A stretch of DNA of 53,034 nt. Source: an uncultured Collinsella sp. (GTDB lineage Bacteria; Actinomycetota; Coriobacteriia; Coriobacteriales; Coriobacteriaceae). The position numbers and the translations under genes were made by a program. Below the pieces are notes generated by a model. It was not told the origin of the DNA, did not search any database, and saw only the letters and a list, made by a program, of their open reading frames with translations. Below are positions 1 through 8,003 of this stretch, piece by piece. The DNA is taken from positions 1-53,034 of the forward strand of contig CAKTWW010000010.1 of assembly GCA_934630855.1 (NCBI GenBank), given 5' to 3'. Each line of letters starts with the position of its first letter. Position 1 is the first letter of the stretch.

Positions 1-20
1 TAATGGACGTTCTTAAATGA

Positions 21-78
21 CTAGTCGTTGGGGACGTTCTTGTTTGACTAGTCGTTTAAGAACGTCCCCAATGACTAC
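21..78. repeat. GGGGACGTTC palindromic repeat, copy 1
   Basis: Two 21-bp arms (21-41 and 58-78) are almost perfectly complementary and flank a 16-bp loop that itself contains the palindrome GACTAGTC. Each arm holds the core GGGGACGTTCTT. A nearly identical element lies at 40379-40436, and degenerate pieces are at 1-20 and 19616-19780. It is an intergenic REP-like hairpin upstream of the acetyltransferase. No transposase accompanies it. Confidence 0.8.
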
Positions 79-185
79 CTCTCCGTCCCCGAGGGATTGG
101 GGGTCGTCTGCCGAATGGTTGGTGCGGCGGCCCTGCGGCCATGCAACACTCATAGATGGCCTGACCCAACTTGGAAGGAGCCTCT

Positions 186-836
186 ATGAGCCTTGACAAC
201 GTAACCCTTCGCGCCGCCACACTCGACGACCTGGCAGGTATCGCCGCCATCTACAACCAGCTGTGGTGCAACACGCTGCGCAACCGCGGCGACGTTGAAG
301 CCGCCGATTTCTGTGCGTGCTTCAACATCGCCATGCAGCTGCAGCGCTCCCCTATCGCGCTCGTTGCCGAGGCCGAAGGCAAGATTATCGCTGCCTGCTG
401 CATCGGCATCTTCGAGGACGGTAGGCCGCGCAAGAACCCGACGTGGAAGCCCCTCTACGACGAGTTGTTCGCCCAAGCCACCGAAATGGCAAAGACCGCC
501 GACGCCAAGCTCGAGGGTTCGCTCTTTGGCGACAGCCGCGAGAAGGCAACAGCCGACCGCTTTGCCGCCACGGGCAACGAGTATGCCCAGGGCCAGCTCA
601 ACCTGATCATCATCGCGCCCGAGTGGCAAGGCAAGGGCCTCGGCCGCGCGCTTATTGACCTTGCACGCGCCGAGCTCGCCAAAGCCGGCTGCACCAAGTT
701 CTTCCTGATGAGCGACTGCAACTCCGATTGGCAGTTCTATGAGCACCTCAACATGAAACGCATCCTCGAGGACCACAGCCAAGACACCGGCGACGGCTTT
801 ATTGTCTATATGTACGGCGGCGATACCCTGGATTAA
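186..836 (+). CDS. GNAT-family N-acetyltransferase
   Basis: Predicted cytosolic acetyltransferase of 216 residues that would move the acetyl group of acetyl-CoA to an unknown amine. The N-terminus (VTLRAATLDDLAGIAAIYNQ) is the usual first strand and helix of GNAT proteins. The acetyl-CoA loop is visible near residue 145 as APEWQGKGLGRAL (the Q/RxxGxG/A motif), followed by SDCNSDWQFYEHLNMKR, the typical C-terminal strand and helix. ATG 186 is chosen because GGAAGGAG ends six bases before it; an in-frame TTG at 171 has no such site. It stands alone and converges on the agmatine deiminase gene, with a hairpin repeat between them. The substrate cannot be told from sequence. Confidence 0.9.
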   Translation: MSLDNVTLRAATLDDLAGIAAIYNQLWCNTLRNRGDVEAADFCACFNIAMQLQRSPIALVAEAEGKIIAACCIGIFEDGRPRKNPTWKPLYDELFAQATEMAKTADAKLEGSLFGDSREKATADRFAATGNEYAQGQLNLIIIAPEWQGKGLGRALIDLARAELAKAGCTKFFLMSDCNSDWQFYEHLNMKRILEDHSQDTGDGFIVYMYGGDTLD

Positions 837-853
837 CCTGCCAAAAAGGACCA

Positions 854-912
854 AAACCACCACAAAGGTGCCTGTCCCCCTTGTGGTGGTCATGTCCCCC
901 TTGTGGTGGTCA
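854..912. repeat. CCACCAC/GTGGTGG hairpin, copy 1, with duplicated right half
   Basis: Inverted repeat AACCACCACAAAGG ... CCTTGTGGTGGTC around a GTCCCC core, between two convergent genes (ends at 836 and 969). The 20-bp right half (873-892) is repeated in tandem at 893-912, which gives an extra 3' arm. Other copies are at 2371, 10962, 12425 and 52258. It could act as a bidirectional terminator. Confidence 0.8.
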
Positions 913-968
913 GTTACGCCGGTCCGCTTGATTGGCTGCAAGGTGCCGTGCCTCAGGAAGCCAGACGA

Positions 969-2174
969 TTAAGCGGAGGGTTCTTGCTGAGTTATGCAGT
1001 GAATATTTCCACCGCCGAAGACGACCTGCTCGGACTGGACGCCGACGCACTTGTAGACGCCCTCGCCCCAGACCTCGTCGTAGATCTTCTGGAGCGTGTC
1101 AACGGCCAGCTGGTCGTTCTCGTCACCGTACTGCGGGACGATAACGCCGCGGTTGGTGACCAGGTAGTTCATGTAAGAAGCGATCAGCGGCTCGTCGGCA
1201 ACGCGCGGCTCAGCGTTCTCGTCGGCATCGATGGTGTCGCAGGAAGCCTGGTCCATGAACAGCGGGTTCACGGGCATGCAGAGCTTGTAGACCTTCATCT
1301 TGCGGCCCTTGGCGTCAACGGCATTGGAGAGGGTCTCGTAGATAGCGTGGCACTGCTCGTAGAACGGATACTCGGGATCGTCGGTCCAGATGCAGGCCAT
1401 GACACCCGGAGCGATGAACGTAGCGACGTCGTCGATGTGGCCGTTGGTCTCCTCGGGGTCGATGCCCTCCTTGACCCAAATGACCTTCTCGACACCCAGG
1501 TAATCCTTGAGGTGCTCGTCCATATAGGCGCGAAGCTCCTCGCTCCAGGGCTCAAACTTCTTCTTGAACTTGGGCCAGATGGACTCGGGATCCTCTTCCT
1601 CCTCCAGAACCGCAGAGCAGGTGCGGCCCGGGGAAAGCAGGCACTGGTCGGTCACGACAAGGGTGCCCTCGCCGTCGACGGTGATGGAGCCGCCCTCGAG
1701 AATCATGTCATCGGGACGATAGCGACGGCAGCCAGAAAGCTCGGCAATCTTAAGGGCGATCTGCTCGTCCTTGTCCCACGGGAAGTAGAGGCCGTCGACG
1801 AGGCCGCCGTAGGCGTTGAAGTGCCAGTGGACAGCGCGCTTCTCGCCCTTGTCATTGATGACAAAGGTGGCAGCGGTGTCACGGAACCAAGCGTCATCGG
1901 TGGTCATCTCGATAACGGCGACGTTCTCGTCTTCCTCGAAGACAGCCTTGCAGTTGGCATAATCTGCCTGGTTGGCGCACATGGTGACTGGGGTGAACTC
2001 GGCAATGGCGCGAGCGATGGCGGCATATTGTTTCTGGGCCGGCTTGGCGCCATGAGCCCAGGTGTCGGTGCGGTGGGGCCAGCCCATCCACACGCGATCC
2101 TGCGGAGCGAACTCAGCGGGCATAAAGAAGCCGTCGGCCTTGGGCGTGGATTCGGACTCGGTGATCGTACGCAT
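969..2174 (-). CDS. aguA: Agmatine deiminase
   Basis: Hydrolyses agmatine to N-carbamoylputrescine and ammonia, a step towards putrescine or, in fermentative bacteria, towards ATP. The 401-residue length fits the family. Family signatures are RVWMGWPHR near the N-terminus, DDAWFRDTAATFV around residue 95, and the C-terminal GGGNIHCITQQEP, which holds the catalytic cysteine. Start ATG 2174 has GGAGGA about six bases upstream on the minus strand. The usual catabolic partners (putrescine carbamoyltransferase, carbamate kinase, agmatine-putrescine antiporter) are not in the window, so a standalone or biosynthetic role is as likely as an energy pathway. Two 57-bp palindromes lie directly upstream. 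Confidence 0.96.
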   Translation of the reverse strand: MRTITESESTPKADGFFMPAEFAPQDRVWMGWPHRTDTWAHGAKPAQKQYAAIARAIAEFTPVTMCANQADYANCKAVFEEDENVAVIEMTTDDAWFRDTAATFVINDKGEKRAVHWHFNAYGGLVDGLYFPWDKDEQIALKIAELSGCRRYRPDDMILEGGSITVDGEGTLVVTDQCLLSPGRTCSAVLEEEEDPESIWPKFKKKFEPWSEELRAYMDEHLKDYLGVEKVIWVKEGIDPEETNGHIDDVATFIAPGVMACIWTDDPEYPFYEQCHAIYETLSNAVDAKGRKMKVYKLCMPVNPLFMDQASCDTIDADENAEPRVADEPLIASYMNYLVTNRGVIVPQYGDENDQLAVDTLQKIYDEVWGEGVYKCVGVQSEQVVFGGGNIHCITQQEPSA

Positions 2175-2202
2175 AAGGCTTCCTCCAAATCGAACGATCG
2201 CT

Positions 2203-2259
2203 GTCTCGATCTGTAACATCTAGGGGCCGAATCCCCGTCTTGTTGTTGCAGATCGAGAC
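2203..2259. repeat. 57-bp palindrome (GTCTCRATCTGTAACA family), copy A
   Basis: Arms of about 16 bp, GTCTCGATCTGTAACA and an imperfect complement ending GATCGAGAC, enclose a roughly 25-bp variable centre. It sits just upstream of aguA, and its 3' arm has several mismatches, so it is older than the 32-kb copies. The next copy starts 81 bp further on. Confidence 0.85.
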
Positions 2260-2283
2260 AAACCATATGGCTCGGGACAAACA

Positions 2284-2340
2284 ATCTTAATCTATAACAG
2301 ATAGAGGCGATTTTGCCAGCCAGATGTTACAGATTGAGAT
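2284..2340. repeat. 57-bp palindrome, copy B
   Basis: Second member of the GTCTCRATCTGTAACA family, with a decayed left arm and an intact right arm (TGTTACAGATTGAGA). The 81-bp start-to-start distance from copy A matches the 80-bp period of the four-copy array at 32438-32734. Confidence 0.85.
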
Positions 2341-2370
2341 AGACGGAGGAACGGCACGCCGCCGACAGGC

Positions 2371-2413
2371 AAAAACCACCACAAAGGTGCCTGTCCCCTT
2401 TGTGGTGGTTTTG
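2371..2413. repeat. CCACCAC/GTGGTGG hairpin, copy 2
   Basis: Perfect-arm hairpin AAAACCACCACAAAGG ... CCTTTGTGGTGGTTTT around GTGCCTGTCC. It lies 10 bp beyond the stop codon of the minus-strand permease gene. The flanking A and T runs mean transcripts in either direction would end in a U tract, so it can serve as an intrinsic terminator. Confidence 0.85.
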
Positions 2414-2423
2414 GACTAGAAAG

Positions 2424-4625
2424 TTACTCGCTGTAGCGGGTGGCGATGGCAGCTTGTACCATGCCGGCGCTCATGAGGTACGTCACCAGGAAGTAGCCGC
2501 CGTAGGCCGCCAGGAAGATCGCACAGGTGAGGCCCACGGTGCCGCCGATGCTCATATCTCCGAATATACTCACCAGCTCGATAATCACCTTGAGCGCCAC
2601 AAAGGAGTGCGCCAGGCCCACTGCCAGCGGGAACAAGAAGAATACCGCTTGCTGCGCCATCACCGAATGGCGAATCTGGCGGTCGTCACAGCCGATCTGT
2701 GCCAGCACACGATAGCTGCGGCTGCCGTCGGCCACATTGGAGAGCTGCTGGATCGACAGTATCGCCGCGCACGCAACGACCAGTACAAAGCCAATGTAGA
2801 TGGCCAGATAGCTAATCATGCCGTTCATTTGCGCTGCTTGCGTGTACATCTCGGAGCGTGTGATGAAGATTCCCCATGACCCTGGCTCCTTGCCGTCAAC
2901 GAGCAGATTGTCGAGCAAAGTGTATTTAATGCTCTCGTCTGCCTCGGTCGTATCCATCCCCTGTTTGTAATTAACGAGCAGGCTACTGGAATACGGCTGC
3001 AGATTAAGTTGGGACAACAGCTCGTCGGCAACGACGACGGTACCCGGGTTACTGCCCATCGCCGCGTTGGCGATGGCCGCCGTGTCCTTGTCCGACTTAT
3101 CGGTTGCGGGCTTGAGCTCATGCCCGCCCAAGGTGAGGGTATGGCCGCCGGCCATGTACTTGGTGTACAGGTCGCCCAGCTCACCGCCCATATCACACGT
3201 AAGCAGGTACTGGTCGCGGCCAATGCTCACCGGCTCCTCGCCCATCATCTGGCGCAGTTTGTTGTACTGGCTCGCCGGCGTCACAAACAGACCCATCGTA
3301 TCGGCATTGCTACCCCCGAGCGCCTTGGGGAGCTTTTCGCCCATGGTCTTGCACATCTCACCCGCAGACACCGAAGGATTCGAACCGCCAAACGGGAAAC
3401 TCAGATACGAATCGATCTGAACATGCTCACCGGCAACATCGGCGATATTGACCTTCTTGCCGGTCTCGTCGTTGTTGTCCGCCGACTTGCCCTTGCCGTG
3501 CCATGCGGAGTACAAATCGACCGTTGTATCGGCTAGCACCATGCGGTCGGCTTCAGACGGATTGACATATTCTTTGTAGTAGTCGAGCGTATCGGGCGTG
3601 TAATAGACATACGTCTGAGACACATCAACAGGGTTATAGCGCTCCAGGTTTTCGTTCATCACGTTGGCAATCGACATACCGCACGTCACCGAGGTGATGG
3701 CCAAAAACAGGAGCATCGCGATGACGCCCATCGAAAAGCACACCGTGTTGACTTTGGCCGCAAGCTGGCGCACGGTAAACATGTTGAGGCCGCGCCAATA
3801 CACGCCGCGCAGGCTCTGTAGCAGCTTGATGAGCATGCCCGAGAGTCCCCAGAACAGGGCAAAGGTGCCCACGGTAACCATAGCGGTCGTAATACCAAAC
3901 TGGTTCATGGCCTCTTGCAGCTTGCTGTCCGTCGCGGTTAGCGGGAACCCATCACGTAGCAGACGGTAATAGGCCACGCCCACAAGCGCCACGCCCACGG
4001 CAAAGATGGCAATCGCGATCCAGGGGTTGCGTGTCTTGATGCTCTCGTTGCGACGCTCGGCACCCATAAGCTCGATGAGTTTGGTACGACGCACGGCGCG
4101 AAGGTTCAGCAGTAGCGTGAGCACAAACATTACGAGCATGCAGACAAGGGTCAGGTTGAACGCATGCACCGAGAAAAAGAAGTGGAAATTGGCGATCTGC
4201 GTCTTAAAGAGCGAGGCCGTAAAGAACGTCATGAGCTGGGAAAGTCCCACACCCAGCACAATGCCGGCGACAAAGGCCACGACCGACACTATCACGGTCT
4301 CGAGCGCCATGATCGTGGCGACGCGCCCGCGCCCCATGCCGAGCACCTGGTACAGGCCAAACTCCTTTTTGCGGCGTTTCATGATGAAGTTATTGGCGTA
4401 CACCATCAAAAAGGCCATGACACCGGCCAAAAAGTACGTCAGGTCGCCGAGCATGCTGCCCATAACCTGCGCCAAGCCCTCTTCATCGATTCCGGCGATG
4501 TCGACCTGCATCGAGATGGTGTTAAAGGCATAGAAGACCGTGACGCCCAGGGTGAGCGTCAAAAGGTAGACGAGGTAGTCGCGGCCGGCACGGCGGACGT
4601 TGCCCCAAGCGAGTTTACAGAGCAT
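2424..4625 (-). CDS. FtsX-like ABC transporter permease (BceB-like)
   Basis: Membrane subunit of 733 residues in an ABC exporter or sensor of the BceAB/VraFG/YtrF type, which act on cell-envelope antibiotics or peptides. The N-terminus has one membrane helix (residues 20-40), then three more with the FtsX-type cytoplasmic stretch NFIMKRRKKEFGLYQVLGMGR. A large extracytoplasmic domain of about 200 residues follows (around 330-600), with further helices at the C-terminus. ATG 4625 overlaps the 3' end of the ATPase gene by 11 bp, which indicates translational coupling; an in-frame GTG at 4637 is the alternative. No BceRS-like two-component system is adjacent, so the substrate is open. Confidence 0.9.
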   Translation of the reverse strand: MLCKLAWGNVRRAGRDYLVYLLTLTLGVTVFYAFNTISMQVDIAGIDEEGLAQVMGSMLGDLTYFLAGVMAFLMVYANNFIMKRRKKEFGLYQVLGMGRGRVATIMALETVIVSVVAFVAGIVLGVGLSQLMTFFTASLFKTQIANFHFFFSVHAFNLTLVCMLVMFVLTLLLNLRAVRRTKLIELMGAERRNESIKTRNPWIAIAIFAVGVALVGVAYYRLLRDGFPLTATDSKLQEAMNQFGITTAMVTVGTFALFWGLSGMLIKLLQSLRGVYWRGLNMFTVRQLAAKVNTVCFSMGVIAMLLFLAITSVTCGMSIANVMNENLERYNPVDVSQTYVYYTPDTLDYYKEYVNPSEADRMVLADTTVDLYSAWHGKGKSADNNDETGKKVNIADVAGEHVQIDSYLSFPFGGSNPSVSAGEMCKTMGEKLPKALGGSNADTMGLFVTPASQYNKLRQMMGEEPVSIGRDQYLLTCDMGGELGDLYTKYMAGGHTLTLGGHELKPATDKSDKDTAAIANAAMGSNPGTVVVADELLSQLNLQPYSSSLLVNYKQGMDTTEADESIKYTLLDNLLVDGKEPGSWGIFITRSEMYTQAAQMNGMISYLAIYIGFVLVVACAAILSIQQLSNVADGSRSYRVLAQIGCDDRQIRHSVMAQQAVFFLFPLAVGLAHSFVALKVIIELVSIFGDMSIGGTVGLTCAIFLAAYGGYFLVTYLMSAGMVQAAIATRYSE

Positions 4626-5400
4626 CGGAGCCCTCACCGCCCATCATGGCAACGACCTCCATAATGCGGTCGAAGAACTCGCGACGGTCGGTGTCGCCGC
4701 GGCGGAGCTCGGTGAAGATCTTGCCGTCGCGGATAAACAGCACGCGGCTCGTGTAGCTGGCGGCAAAGCTGTCATGCGTGACCATGAGCACGGTGGCGCG
4801 TAGGCGGCGGTTAAGGGCCTCCAGGCTCTCGAGCAGCAGGCGAGCGCTCTTGGAATCGAGGGCGCCGGTGGGCTCGTCAGCCATGATCATGGTGGGGTCG
4901 GTGACGAGCGCGCGAGCCGCGGCAACGCGCTGCTGCTGACCGCCGGACATCTGGTAGGGATACTTGTCGAGTACCTGACTGATGGACAGGCGCGCTGCCA
5001 CATCCTGCACGCGGGTCGAGATCTCTGCCGAGTTTGTGCGGGCGATGGTGAGCGGCAGGGCAATGTTCTCGCGTGCCGTGAGCGTATCAAGCAGGTTGGA
5101 ATCCTGGAAGATGAAGCCCAGCTCCTCGCGGCGGAACTGCGAGAGCTTGGCCTGCTTCATGCGCGTCACGTCTTGGCCATTGATGCGGATGATGCCGCTC
5201 GTGGCGCTGTCGATAGTCGACACGCAGTTGAGCAGCGTCGACTTGCCCGAGCCCGAGGCACCCATGATGCCCACGAACTCGCCGCGGTTGACGGTAAAGC
5301 TGACGTCGTTGAGCGCGCGGGTCACGTTGCCCAGCGCGCCGTATACCTTTTCGAGATGCGCGACCTCCAGTACCGGGGTCGCTGCTTGCATGGTTTGCAT
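4615..5400 (-). CDS. ABC transporter ATP-binding protein (MacB/BceA-like)
   Basis: Cytoplasmic ATPase of 261 residues that powers the permease encoded downstream. Visible motifs are Walker A GASGSGKST near residue 49, the Q-loop segment FIFQDSNLLDTLT, signature MSGGQQQR, Walker B MIMADEPTGALDS and the H-loop VTHD. This set, with LLNCVSTID after Walker A, is typical of the MacB/LolD/BceA group. The start ATG 5400 has AAAGGA six bases upstream. The gene is transcribed first in a two-gene operon and overlaps the permease start. The region upstream is shared with the divergent NUDIX-Vsr gene. Confidence 0.95.
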   Translation of the reverse strand: MQTMQAATPVLEVAHLEKVYGALGNVTRALNDVSFTVNRGEFVGIMGASGSGKSTLLNCVSTIDSATSGIIRINGQDVTRMKQAKLSQFRREELGFIFQDSNLLDTLTARENIALPLTIARTNSAEISTRVQDVAARLSISQVLDKYPYQMSGGQQQRVAAARALVTDPTMIMADEPTGALDSKSARLLLESLEALNRRLRATVLMVTHDSFAASYTSRVLFIRDGKIFTELRRGDTDRREFFDRIMEVVAMMGGEGSDAL

Positions 5401-5544
5401 ACCGAGTCCTTTCTTGCGATTAGTCTACGGCATCTATAGTCGCAAGAAGACGAGTCGGCTACCATCGATATGGCTTACGCTTGCCTTACCGTTGTGTAAG
5501 GTAGCGCTGGGTAGTCACGTGTTGATGTTGAGAGAGGACTCCTG

Positions 5545-6528
5545 TTGAAGACCGTTCATGTTGCTGCTGGGATCATTCGTAAGGAAGGGTCCGATGAGCT
5601 GCTTGCCGTACAGCGCGGCTATGGCGACATGCAGGGGCTTTGGGAGTTTCCCGGCGGCAAGCTCATGCGCGGCGAGACGCCCGAGGACGCCGTGCGCCGC
5701 GAGCTCCTCGAAGAGCTGCGGGTAACAGTCACCAACCTGCGCGATTTCTATACCGTCGAGTACGACTATCCCGATTTTCATCTCTCCATGGAATGCTATT
5801 ACTGCTCGTTGGCCGATGAGTCCGATGAACCCCAGAAACACGACCGCCAGCTCGACATCCGCTGGATTCCACGCACCTCGCTGGCAACGGTAGAGTGGAT
5901 GCCCGCCGACAAAGGGCTGATCGATGCGCTGATTGAGCTCAAGGAAGACCGGCTTGAGGCAAGCGCGGCCAATGACGTCGAGTCAGCGACCGACGAGCCC
6001 ACCACCAAGCCCAAGCGCAAAACCAAGCGCCGCAGCAAAAAACGCCCCAAACCTAGCCTGCTCGACGGCATCGACACCTCGGACCTCTCCGCCGACGAGC
6101 GCGAACTGGTTCGCCGTCGTGCCGCCATTAAAAAGTCTATGAAGGGCAACAAGCGCGCCAACACCAAGCCCGAGTTGCTCGTTCGCCAGCGTCTACGTGC
6201 TGCTGGCCTTACGGGTTATCGCTTGGAATGGAAAGTCCCCGGCAAGCCCGACATCGCCTTCCCCGGGCGCAAGATCGCCATCTTCGTCAACGGCTGCTTT
6301 TGGCATCGTTGCCCCAAGTGCAATCCCAGCCAGCCCAAGCGCAATGTTGAGTTTTGGGAAGCAAAGTTCCGCCGCAACGTCGAGCGCGACCGCGCCGCCG
6401 TGGCAGCGCTCACCGAAATGGGCTGGACACCCATAACTATCTGGGAATGCGAACTCAAAAAGGACCGCATCGACGCCACGATGGCAAAGGTTATCGAGCA
6501 GGTTCGCGCCGCGGCACCACAGTGCTAA
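5545..6528 (+). CDS. NUDIX hydrolase fused to a Vsr-type endonuclease
   Basis: A 327-residue two-domain protein. Residues 1-130 are a MutT-like NUDIX domain: Nudix box G38-x5-E44-x7-REL-x-EE, and the segment GLWEFPGGKL typical of 8-oxo-dGTP or CTP pyrophosphatases. Residues 155-170 are a lysine/arginine-rich linker. Residues 196-327 match very-short-patch repair (Vsr) endonucleases: NTKPELLVRQRLRAAG, PDIAF with the metal-binding Asp 236, FVNGCFWHRCPKC (Cys 251, His 254, Cys 256, Cys 259), FWEAKFRRNVERD and IWECEL. Vsr nicks T:G mismatches left by deamination of 5-methylcytosine. The start is TTG, with AGAGAGG seven bases upstream. No cytosine methylase gene is in the window. The fusion could join nucleotide-pool cleaning to mismatch nicking; that link is inferred. 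Confidence 0.92.
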   Translation: MKTVHVAAGIIRKEGSDELLAVQRGYGDMQGLWEFPGGKLMRGETPEDAVRRELLEELRVTVTNLRDFYTVEYDYPDFHLSMECYYCSLADESDEPQKHDRQLDIRWIPRTSLATVEWMPADKGLIDALIELKEDRLEASAANDVESATDEPTTKPKRKTKRRSKKRPKPSLLDGIDTSDLSADERELVRRRAAIKKSMKGNKRANTKPELLVRQRLRAAGLTGYRLEWKVPGKPDIAFPGRKIAIFVNGCFWHRCPKCNPSQPKRNVEFWEAKFRRNVERDRAAVAALTEMGWTPITIWECELKKDRIDATMAKVIEQVRAAAPQC

Positions 6529-6715
6529 AACGAGCCATTCACACGCCCCACACGCCCGCGCCACATCCGCGCCACAAACCTTAGAAAGCCCTTAAGCTCA
6601 AAACCTTTCAAGAGTGTTACTCGATAGCTTTGACCTGCGGTTTCACTGTAATCGCAAACCTCATTAAGCCTTTCTTTAGCGCTTCTTTGCAACGACCGCG
6701 GCATAATACTGCCAA

Positions 6716-6745
6716 CGCACGGGACCTAGCAGCACACCCCGTGCG
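6716..6745 (+). promoter_or_regulatory. Leader hairpin before small ORF
   Basis: A perfect 8-bp stem, CGCACGGG (6716-6723) and CCCGTGCG (6738-6745), with a 14-nt loop. A possible -10 box CATAAT lies at 6702-6707, so the hairpin would sit at the very start of the transcript that carries the 68-residue ORF at 6781. Confidence 0.4.
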
Positions 6746-6780
6746 CAACATTTTGGTGGACATCGAGGAGGCCGCACGCA

Positions 6781-6986
6781 TGCATTCTTCCAATGACGCA
6801 GCACAGCCACCCCTAAAACATGCGGACCTTTTCTCCTTCCCCCCGACACAGAGAGACGGCCTCCTCGACTCCCCCACCACAAAAGCCAAACGCTCAACTA
6901 ATCAGAACCTCAACTTACGAGCATCCTTCGAAAAGCTCCAAGCATCCCTAGACAAGGCGTTCCCCGAACAGGCAAGGGTAATCTAA
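6781..6986 (+). CDS. Small protein of unknown function (68 aa)
   Basis: I do not recognise this protein. It starts at ATG 6781 with a strong site (GAGGAGG, eight bases upstream) and ends 25 bp before the AraC-type gene. It is hydrophilic and soluble in character, with a proline-rich middle (FSFPPTQRDG) and a C-terminal segment LRASFEKLQASLDKAFPEQ that could form an amphipathic helix. A possible -10 box and an RNA hairpin precede it. The reading frame stays open upstream to about 6630, but without a ribosome binding site. It may be a real small gene or a chance frame. Confidence 0.4.
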
Positions 6987-6999
6987 GCCCATCGCGCTT

Positions 7000-7005
7000 T
7001 ATACT
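7000..7005 (+). promoter_or_regulatory. -10 box placed for a leaderless mRNA
   Basis: TATACT at 7000-7005 ends six bases before the ATG at 7012. Transcription would therefore begin at or within a base or two of the start codon. There is no Shine-Dalgarno sequence in front of that ATG, which fits a leaderless message. No good -35 is visible. Confidence 0.4.
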
Positions 7006-7011
7006 GATGCC

Positions 7012-7944
7012 ATGCGAAACATGGATCACATAGAATTGCACCGCGGAGGACGCGAGGAAGCGTTTCCCGAGACCGCCGAAGACTGGCCCTATATTGCCGA
7101 ACGCGCAGAATTCGCTCGCTATCCGGGCAATTCCGTCCCCTGGCACTGGCATTCCGAAGTCGAGCTTTTCTACATGGAGCAGGGCGCGATTGACTATCGC
7201 ACGCGTGCGGCTCATGAGCACATGCGCTTTGAGGAAGGGTCCGCCGGCTTTATCAACGGCGGCGTTTTGCACAGCACCCTACAATCGTCCAATTCGGCGC
7301 CAGCCATTCAAATGCTGCATATCTTTCAACCATCAATGCTCGGCGATCCCGCGGGACGTCTTCAAAAGCGCTACATCAATCCATTACTGCAATGTCGAGG
7401 CGTCGATGTGCTCAAATGGTCGCCCACCAACCCCGACGATATACCCTTTATCGATTTGTTAAAGAGCTCCTTTAACCACGATCTTCAACAGCCGCAGAAC
7501 GAGATGGCGCTTCGAAATAGCCTGTCAGAACTCTGGGTTCAGATCTATGCCAAAGCTGAACCACAATTCGCTTTGGACAACAGTTCTTTGATGACCAGCC
7601 GTGAAATTCGGTTCAGGGAAATTCTGGACTACATCCGCACACACTATGCAGACAGCATAGATGTTCCCCAAATTGCATCCGCGGTCGGCATCAGCGAAAG
7701 AGATTGTTATCGCACCATCAAAGCTTGCGCGGGAACAACCCCGGCCGCGTATCTACGCGCATACCGCATCACCCGCGCCTGCACGCTCTTGACGCACACC
7801 ACGCGAACGGTACAGACGATCGCTCACCAATGCGGCTTTGCAACGGCGAGCCACCTTGGGCAGGTATTCAAGGAACAAATTGGCTGCACCCCTTCTGAGT
7901 ATCGAGCCATGAGGCAGAATTTCGATACCATCGGGCAGAAATAA
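7012..7944 (+). CDS. AraC-family transcriptional regulator with cupin sensor domain
   Basis: Transcription factor of 310 residues. The N-terminal half is a cupin-like ligand domain (PWHWHSEVELFYMEQGAIDYRTRA and AGFINGGVLHST carry the metal/ligand-type histidines and glutamate). The C-terminal 100 residues (about 205-305) are the double helix-turn-helix of AraC/XylS proteins: IDVPQIASAVGISERDCYR, and the second helix with TVQTIAHQCGFATASHLGQVFKE, then GCTPSEYR. Such proteins usually sense sugars or small aromatic compounds. The gene probably has a leaderless mRNA. The HAD hydrolase 59 bp downstream may be co-transcribed. Ligand and target genes are unknown. Confidence 0.93.
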   Translation: MRNMDHIELHRGGREEAFPETAEDWPYIAERAEFARYPGNSVPWHWHSEVELFYMEQGAIDYRTRAAHEHMRFEEGSAGFINGGVLHSTLQSSNSAPAIQMLHIFQPSMLGDPAGRLQKRYINPLLQCRGVDVLKWSPTNPDDIPFIDLLKSSFNHDLQQPQNEMALRNSLSELWVQIYAKAEPQFALDNSSLMTSREIRFREILDYIRTHYADSIDVPQIASAVGISERDCYRTIKACAGTTPAAYLRAYRITRACTLLTHTTRTVQTIAHQCGFATASHLGQVFKEQIGCTPSEYRAMRQNFDTIGQK

Positions 7945-8003
7945 CGCTAGCGGCTCCACCTTACCTGTCCCACACTATCAAACAGATGAGAGAAAGGAAT
8001 GCC

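Noticed and set aside
903..2216. Long open frame on the plus strand opposite aguA
   Set aside because: It mirrors the aguA codons; high G+C at third positions keeps the opposite frame open. It has low-complexity Val/Leu/Gly content and no ribosome binding site.
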